DNA of 64,000 bases, from contig JAMJFZ010000107.1 of the NCBI GenBank assembly GCA_026225945.1, positions 50,197,001 to 50,261,000 on the forward strand, read 5' to 3'. Under the pieces are notes generated by a model. That model did no database searches, was not told the DNA's origin, and worked only from the letters and a program-made list of their open reading frames with translations. The translations under genes were made by a program, and so were the position numbers. Origin of the DNA: Cricetomys ansorgei (lineage: Eukaryota; Chordata; Mammalia; Rodentia; Nesomyidae). Below are positions 58,698 through 64,000 of the stretch, in pieces. Position 1 is the stretch's first letter; each line of letters starts with the position of its first letter.

Positions 58698-58902
58698 CCT
58701 GATATAAGTTCTTAAGAACTTTATAAAAAGATATACTAAGAACATCTTCTCTTTGGGCATTTAGGCTTTGAAATCTGATCTTCGACTTGGAGATGCTAAG
58801 ACATTTGTAGTACCGTCGTGAGTGCCAAGAGCATCTTGTGTTCTAATGAAGTGTCTATGTTAGTGGCTCCAGTATACCACAATGACAGAGGCAGTTCACT
58901 GA

Positions 58903-59259
58903 GTATATTGGTTACTGTGATGAAGTATCTGAGACAAAGAACTTAAGGGAGGAAAGATTTATTTTGATTCATGATTTTGGAGATGTCAGTCTATCATGGC
59001 AGGAAGAGTGTGGCGAGGGAGAACAGCTAACTTCAGGGCAGGACAGAAAATAAAGAAGGAATGCTGACACTCTCCTGACTTTATTACTTTTCTTTCTTTT
59101 TTACTCCAAATGATCTCCTAGCCATGGTCAGAGTGAGTCTCTTTCCATCAGTCAATTTTTCTTTCTGGAAATGTTCTTTCTCTCATATGCAGAGGTATAC
59201 CTAATAAATCTCCTGGGTGATTCTAAATCTGGTTAGATTGATAACAACGATTAACCAAG
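58903..59259 (-). mobile_element. MaLR LTR, antisense (3' LTR of a nested element)
   Basis: GTTACTGTGATGAAGTATCT, AACTTAAGGGAGGAAAGATT, TATTTTGATTCATGATTTTG, TCAGTCTATCATGGCAGG, TCCTGGGTGATTCTAAATCT and GGTTAGATTGATAACAACG match the antisense LTR at 61642-62005 block by block. On the minus strand it is the downstream LTR. Confidence 0.7.
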
Positions 59260-59405
59260 TCTACCTCTTGCCAACTTAACAATGAAATATATCAATTTAT
59301 ACTATGACATTCGAACTTGGCCACCCTTGCTTCCTGTACATGTTATGATGTGAAGCAAACTCAGTTAGTCTTCAAGGATCTTCAGAGTCAAAACAGTTCC
59401 AACGC
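59260..59405 (-). mobile_element. MaLR internal region, part 1 (antisense)
   Basis: This segment lies between the 3' LTR and an inserted solo LTR. Its neighbour beyond that insert (59710 onward) reads like MaLR internal sequence, so I infer this piece belongs to the same internal region. On its own it is not diagnostic. Confidence 0.4.
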
Positions 59406-59709
59406 TGTTAGAGAAGTTTATTTTTAGTTATTTTTGAAATTGTTTTATGCACTGTTGGGTGAGGAGCTGCCTAGGTTCTTGGCATTTTGTGTTGTCTGCA
59501 GGTGTTGGATTTCTGTGGGGGATGATCCCCATGTGCTATCAGTGGAATACCTGAGGAGTTCTGAAAGAATAAATGCACCTGAGCTCAGACACTTGAGGTT
59601 TCACTGTTGAGTTAGGCACTGGCCAGGAAAGGTCTGGCAGAGTTTTCAGCTATGAAAATGCTTCCCTGTCATCCTTGCTGAACACACAGTGGAGTACTGC
59701 TATACAATA
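59406..59709 (+). mobile_element. Solo LTR of the unnamed family, copy B, nested
   Basis: It starts TGTTAGAGAAGTTTATTTTT and ends CTATACAATA. It shares GGCATTTTGTGTTGTCTGCA, GGTGTTGGATTTCTGTGG, CTGAGGAGTTCTGAA, AATAAATGCACCTGAGC and TGCTTCCCTGTCATCCTTGC with the copy at 41980. It appears inserted into antisense MaLR internal sequence. No convincing target duplication was found. Confidence 0.6.
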
Positions 59710-60196
59710 CTGCTCAAAAGTCCAAATTCAAGGTCTCCCCTGAGATACATGTGAGCCTCTATGAAATCACAACTAAGTTTATAAATTGTCAGCATGCAGA
59801 GGCACAGAGAAAGCATTCTCATTCCCAAAGGAAGATATGGGGATGGGAGGGAGCAAGGAAGGATCACACCAAAATAAGATGAACTCTGCAGTGTGAACTC
59901 TAGATCCTATAGATCATCATCCAGATTCCAGAGCACGTAGAGACAGGATATGAGTTCCAATTGGCAGACATGTTGTTTTCATGCCATATGTACTCTCTCT
60001 TTGGCTGAATCTATTAATTGCCTGTGGCTTTTCTAAACAGACATTCTGTGCCCTAAGCATCTCTAACATCTTGTGATCCCCACAGTGACTTAGCCTTCCC
60101 CCTTACACTGTATTTTTCATGAGTCCACACCAGGAATATGACTCTACTACACATTGCCAGGCCTCCCAGGCATTCCTTTAAAAATTTGATCCTAGG
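59710..60196 (-). mobile_element. MaLR internal region, part 2 (antisense)
   Basis: CTGCTCAAAAGTCCAAATTC, AAGGTCTCCCCTGAGATAC and GGGAGGGAGCAAGGAAGGAT, with ACCAAAATAAGATGAACTC, have the order of the complement of MaLR internal sequence (AAAGTCCAAA...GTCTCATCTGAGA, then AGCAAGGAAGGA). This internal region is non-coding in the family. Confidence 0.5.
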
Positions 60197-60340
60197 GCCT
60201 GGCAATGGTGGCACACACCTTTAATCCCAGCACTTGGGAGGCAGAGGCAGGCAGATCTCTGAGTGCAAGGCCAGCCTGGTCTACAGAGTGAGTTCCAGGA
60301 CAGTCAGAGTTACACAGAGAAACCCTGTCTCAAAAGAAAG
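60197..60340 (+). mobile_element. B1 SINE, sense, with target-site duplication
   Basis: A complete B1: GGCCTGGCAATGGTGGCACA, CACCTTTAATCCCAGCACTT, GGGAGGCAGAGGCAGGCAGA, TCTACAGAGTGAGTTCCAGG and CACAGAGAAACCCTGTCTCA. The duplication AAAAATTTGATCCTA (60181-60195) and AAAAATCAGATCCTA (60476-60490) matches at 13 of 15 bases and encloses the SINE plus its expanded tail. Confidence 0.97.
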
Positions 60341-60356
60341 AAAAAGAAAGACAAAA

Positions 60357-60411
<55 letters not shown>

Positions 60412-60475
60412 GAAGGAAGGAAGGAAGGAAGGAAGAAAGAATAATAAAATAAAAATAAAAAATAAAACAATAAAT
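60341..60475. repeat. (AAAG)n-(AAGG)n-A-rich expanded B1 tail
   Basis: The B1 tail has grown into about 14 AAAG units, then AAGG units, then AATAAAATA-rich sequence. The Lys/Glu/Arg-rich ORFs here are translations of the repeat. Confidence 0.95.
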
Positions 60476-60999
60476 AAAAATCAGATCCTATAACTCTTCA
60501 TTATGTTTGCCTCAAAACCAGCACTGTGTGAACAATATCAATGTATGCCACAACTCAAGAAATAGCCAGGTCCCTTTGGACGACGTCAGCAGTGGGTTTA
60601 GAGTGCTGGTGCAGCAGAACCTTACCAAACACTTGCCAATTGTCAGGGTACTCCACCCTCTTTCGGGGAAATTTTTTGAGATGAGTTTATAATTTTATAA
60701 CTTTACATGCTGAGGACTATAATATGCATAATCTGAACAATTTTTGAAATTGCGTCAAATTCATTTCTATTGCTGCTATGCAAAGACTTTATGTCTCTTT
60801 TAATGGTTCTATATTGTTCATTGCTTTCATATCTCTAATTTATCAGTTTATTTTTTTCTGATAAGACTGCAAATTTTCAAGCCTTTCTTGTCTGCTTTTG
60901 TTCTCAGTTCTTCCTGTAAAGCTAGTTAAAAGCCATTGAAAATATCCATACTGTGCTACTGCAAAGTTGTGTTTTTTCTATCAACTCAGTTTCTTTTCT
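60476..60999 (-). mobile_element. Probable MaLR internal region, part 3 (antisense)
   Basis: Position between diagnosed internal parts, and CTCAAAACCAGCACTGTGTG near its left end, suggest that it continues the same internal region. Most of it is too diverged to prove. Confidence 0.35.
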
Positions 61000-61315
61000 T
61001 ACTTTTCTTACCATTGTGACCAAATCTCAGACAGAATAAGCTTAGAGAGGAAAAGATGATGTGGACTCATAGAGCAATCGAAGTCCCATCATAGTGGGAC
61101 TCAATGACTCAGCAGCTCTTTGCCAGTTGGAGCAAGTGGTAAAGGTTCTTTCTGTGGCAGCTGACCAGCAAGTAGAGAGATAGACCAAACCGTTGGTGAG
61201 TATAACCTTCAAATGCTGACCCCTTCAAAAGAATGACACAAGCCGAGGGGTGAGCATCAAAACATATTTGCGAGCATTTCAGGTTTAACCCATAACAATC
61301 CACTACCTTCAAACT
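61000..61315 (-). mobile_element. Second LTR (MaLR-like), antisense, nested
   Basis: ACCATTGTGACCAAATCTCA, GAATAAGCTTAGAGAGGAAA, TCCCATCATAGTGGGACTC, AGAGAGATAGACCAAACCGT, TGGTGAGTATAACCTTCAAA and TTTAACCCATAACAATCCAC follow another common rodent MaLR/ERVL LTR pattern, distinct from the flanking pair. It appears to be inserted within the larger element. Boundaries are approximate. Confidence 0.5.
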
Positions 61316-61641
61316 CACCTGCCACAGAGACCCAGTAAAAATATAAGTAAATTATTTGTCAGATTGCAATGTGATTGGTCTCTTGCTGAATACTCAATAA
61401 AATCTAAGTTTCTATCTAAGACCTCATGAGCACACACTCTGCTTTCTGCATTTCTCTTGGCTGTCTGGTCTTCTGAGCTCCCACTGGAACTGTTGCCTGG
61501 ACTCTGCTTACAGAATTCTGAGGTTTCTCTCACCTACATTGAATAATTTTTAAATTTCAAGTGAAAGCCACTTCCAAGGAACTAAGAAACAAGATCAGAT
61601 TTAGCCACAGCCGATACCCCATTTCTCTACTATCGGTTCAC
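61316..61641 (-). mobile_element. MaLR internal region, 5' end (antisense)
   Basis: AGATCAGATTTAGCCACAGC and CGATACCCCATTTCTC are the counterpart of GGCCAGGTCTGTCACAGCAA and TACTCCATAATCC beside the 5' LTR of the complete element at 50644. This places the LTR starting at 61642 as the 5' LTR. The primer site itself is too decayed to read. Confidence 0.55.
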
Positions 61642-62005
61642 TATAATTCTCATTTTTGCTTTGCTGTGCTAAAACACATGACGTAGACATTGAAGGAAAG
61701 AAAGATGTACTTTGGCTCACAGTTCAGAGATTTTAATCCATCATAGTAGGAAGGGTGTGCCAAAACAGAGCAGTGCACATCATGCTCAGTGATGAAGCTG
61801 AGAAAAGCCAATGTTCCCTTCCTGCCTTTAGTCTGCTAGAGTCATTAGCGTAGAAGATGGTGCTGCTCATACTGAGAACAGTCTCCACAGCTTCCTTGCT
61901 TCTCTCTGTAAATACCCTCAGAGACACCCCCCCAAAGTGTGTCTCACCAGTTTTCTAGGTGATTCTAAATCCAATCAAACTGACAGTGAAGACTAATATT
62001 CATAC
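61642..62005 (-). mobile_element. MaLR LTR, antisense (5' LTR of the nested element)
   Basis: GCTTTGCTGTGCTAAAACAC, AAAGATGTACTTTGGCTCAC, TTTTAATCCATCATAGTAGG, CCTCAGAGACACCCCC, TTCTAGGTGATTCTAAATCC and AATCAAACTGACAGTGAAG match the LTR at 58903-59259 in order. Confidence 0.7.
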
Positions 62006-62044
62006 AGGGGAACTAAACTATGATTAAGAATCTTAGAATTGTTC

Positions 62045-62785
62045 CTTCTCAGGGTCCACCCAGGAGAGTATAGCACCTGTTATCAAGGCAAATTCTCTTT
62101 GCAGCAGAGACCGTTACAGAAAATCACAACCAACAAAAATGCAGATGTGTGCAGATCAGTTCCAACTGATACAACAACAACATTATGCTCGCACCCAGGC
62201 TGTGGGTTCATTGAGGAAGAGGGGATGGAAAGATTGTTAGAGCCAAAGGAATAGGAAGTTTGCTGTGAGATTGTGACTCACAGAAATATCCGATGTCACA
62301 CCCATGAAGTCTCACCAACATGGCTGCTAAAACATGATGAAAACACAACAACACCAATGGACATGCTAACATGAATAGGAGAAAGCTCAGGTGGTCTCAA
62401 CCCTAGACAAAAAAAAAAAAAAAAACTACATGCAACTAAAGAATGTTGAGAACAGAAGAAATAGTTTTCCCAAGGGAAGAGCACACCAATTGGTTATCCA
62501 AATGGTCAGCCCTAAAAACATATGCATACAAGTGACACTATACAGACTAAGCAGGTTGTACTTACATATTTAGGAATACATTGAAATTAATATTCATATG
62601 AATGGTATATGAAAATGACAATATATGATATACCCATATATATACATATACACAATTAAAGAAAAGAGATCATGAATTTGAGAGAAAGCAGTGGTGTACA
62701 TAGGAGGGTTTGAAGGAAGGTAAAAGAGAGAAGATTATGTAATTATACTATAATCTCAAATATAAATATAAATATATATATAAAA
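62045..62785 (+). mobile_element. L1 3' UTR and 3' end (Lx-type), sense
   Basis: Landmarks in order are GTTTGCTGTGAGATTGTGAC, CATGAAGTCTCACCAACATG, CAATGGACATGCTAACATG, CAACCCTAGACAAAA (with an A-run at 62409-62424), GAAGAGCACACCAATTGGTT, ATCCAAATGGTCAGCCCTAA, GACACTATACAGACTAAGCA, ATCATGAATTTGAGAGAAAG and ATGTAATTATACTATAATCT. This is the standard ending of an old rodent L1 3' UTR. No ORF2 is attached. Confidence 0.85.
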
Positions 62786-64000
62786 TTCGGGAACCTTCAG
62801 CACCCAACACTCACCCATAAAGAAGGTGGAGAAACTGAAAATGAGTGATGGATGTGCTCAGAATTCAAAATAATAAAAGAAGCACAACATCTTCTAGGCA
62901 TCTTCTTTTAGTCTTGGAGGGCACATGTGCCTTTCATAAATTTTACCAGATCCTATTTATATGCTTATAAATTGGCCAATCTTGAATTGCCAAGAAAGGG
63001 CTTTAGAATTTGTTCAAGTGTTACAAAAGAGGCTCATTGGTGCCTCATTCCCCATCTCCAGAAATACCTTCAATGTGAGCTATTAGAACCTCTTCTCATA
63101 TCGCCTAGGCTCTGCAGAGCTCCATGACCACCACCGTTTTCCCATGGATTTCTGTTATGAGAAAAGACCATGTCTTCCATGGTCATACGCCATTAGTATG
63201 GCTCATAAGTATAGGGTCTTCCTAGGTCCAAGCCTGTGGTACTCCGTTCTTTGTACAGACTGTGAAAAGTACATCATGTGCGCTCAGCCCAGGCAGCAAG
63301 GACCCTGCTAAGACAGAAAAATTATCGATGGAACTGGGTCTGAGCCTTCTAAAGCATCCAATCTACAAAAAATGGTGGCCTTTTCTCTTCCCAAAATATT
63401 AGAGAATGCTAACTGTCTCTTGAGCATCCTCACTACCTGGGGTTTATAAATGAGCAACAAAGGAAATGTTTAGACTTTCTACACAGTATAAAATCTTCTA
63501 TATAGTAAAGCTTACTGAAGAGCTGCCTTCACGTCCCTTAACACAAACAACTCGGAGAAAGGACCTGATCCAACTGTGAACAAATTTAAATCAAGTTTAG
63601 GTGGTCGGCCATTTTATCTCCAGATTTCCTCACTTGCCAAAAGCTGGCTCCAGTTGTGCATTTTTACAGCATCTTGAGTCACTGCCAACTGTTTAGCTAT
63701 CTAATTCAGCCAATAATAGCAACAATTACTTATCCAAGGTTCCCTCCTTTGGGATGAAGACAAAAAAATAATAAGACTCTCTTGCTGAGCAGATACCTCA
63801 GATTTAATTTCAATGTACACATTTGTGAATATATTAGAGATGATACAAGGCTTCACTTTAACCACCTGGAGTGCAAAACATTGTTAGTGTTGACCACAGT
63901 ACTCATTTCACATCTCAAAATACACAGCACTGGCTCATGAATATGATGTTCAGTGGAATGTCTACTACCCTCATGAGTCAATCACAGCTGTGAGTCAAAT
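62786..64000. other. Unclassified DNA
   Basis: The last 1.2 kb shows no recognised gene, RNA or repeat. A 66-codon ORF at 62927 has no recognisable motif. Confidence 0.45.

Noticed and set aside
60234..60493. Lys/Glu-rich ORFs as a basic peptide gene
   Set aside because: They translate a B1 SINE and its (AAAG)n tail.

Overview
The window looks like intergenic or intronic DNA from a muroid rodent. Rodent-restricted repeats support this: B1, B2/B3-type, B4 and ID SINEs, Lx-type L1 3' ends, MT/ORR1-type ERVL-MaLR LTRs and the rodent hAT element URR1. No young mouse B2, rat ID or active L1 was recognised, so a cricetid or another non-Mus/non-Rattus muroid is possible; the species cannot be fixed by eye. 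The DNA is AT-rich and CpG-poor, with no CpG island. No open reading frame exceeds 126 codons, and none was recognised as a conserved protein. I annotate no functional protein-coding gene.

Layout. 1-9.6 kb: mostly unclassified sequence with two CTCF-like motifs at the left edge, a long (CA)n tract and old L2 3' ends. 9.6-17.7 kb: MaLR LTR, B1 copies, L1 fragments in both orientations, and a 90-bp block present twice without a mismatch (13.1 and 17.3 kb). 17.7-24 kb: AT-rich DNA, an MT-type solo LTR and an antisense L1 3' UTR. 24-33 kb: an LTR-like element with TATA and polyadenylation signals, a B4 SINE, a URR1 copy and a B2-type SINE. 33-45 kb: an old MLT1-type LTR, microsatellites, an antisense L1, a URR1 copy, an unnamed solo LTR and an AT-rich hairpin cluster. 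45-52 kb: a solo MaLR LTR with an intact 5-bp target duplication, and a complete two-LTR MaLR element with tRNA-Leu-type primer site and matching 5-bp duplications. 52-58.5 kb: a 7SK-derived fragment, an ID SINE, microsatellites and an MLT1-type LTR. 58.5-62.8 kb: a nested complex, read as an antisense MaLR element invaded by two other LTRs and a B1, followed by a sense L1 3' UTR. The last 1.2 kb is unclassified.

There is no operon or pathway here; the content is layers of retrotransposition, old DNA-transposon copies and microsatellites, several grown from SINE tails. I did not find a previously undescribed biological system. The best leads are the exact 90-bp duplication fused to a B1 fragment, the nested MaLR complex and the paired CTCF-like motifs. 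Family names come from remembered consensus features; no search was run, and boundaries are approximate unless target-site duplications are stated.
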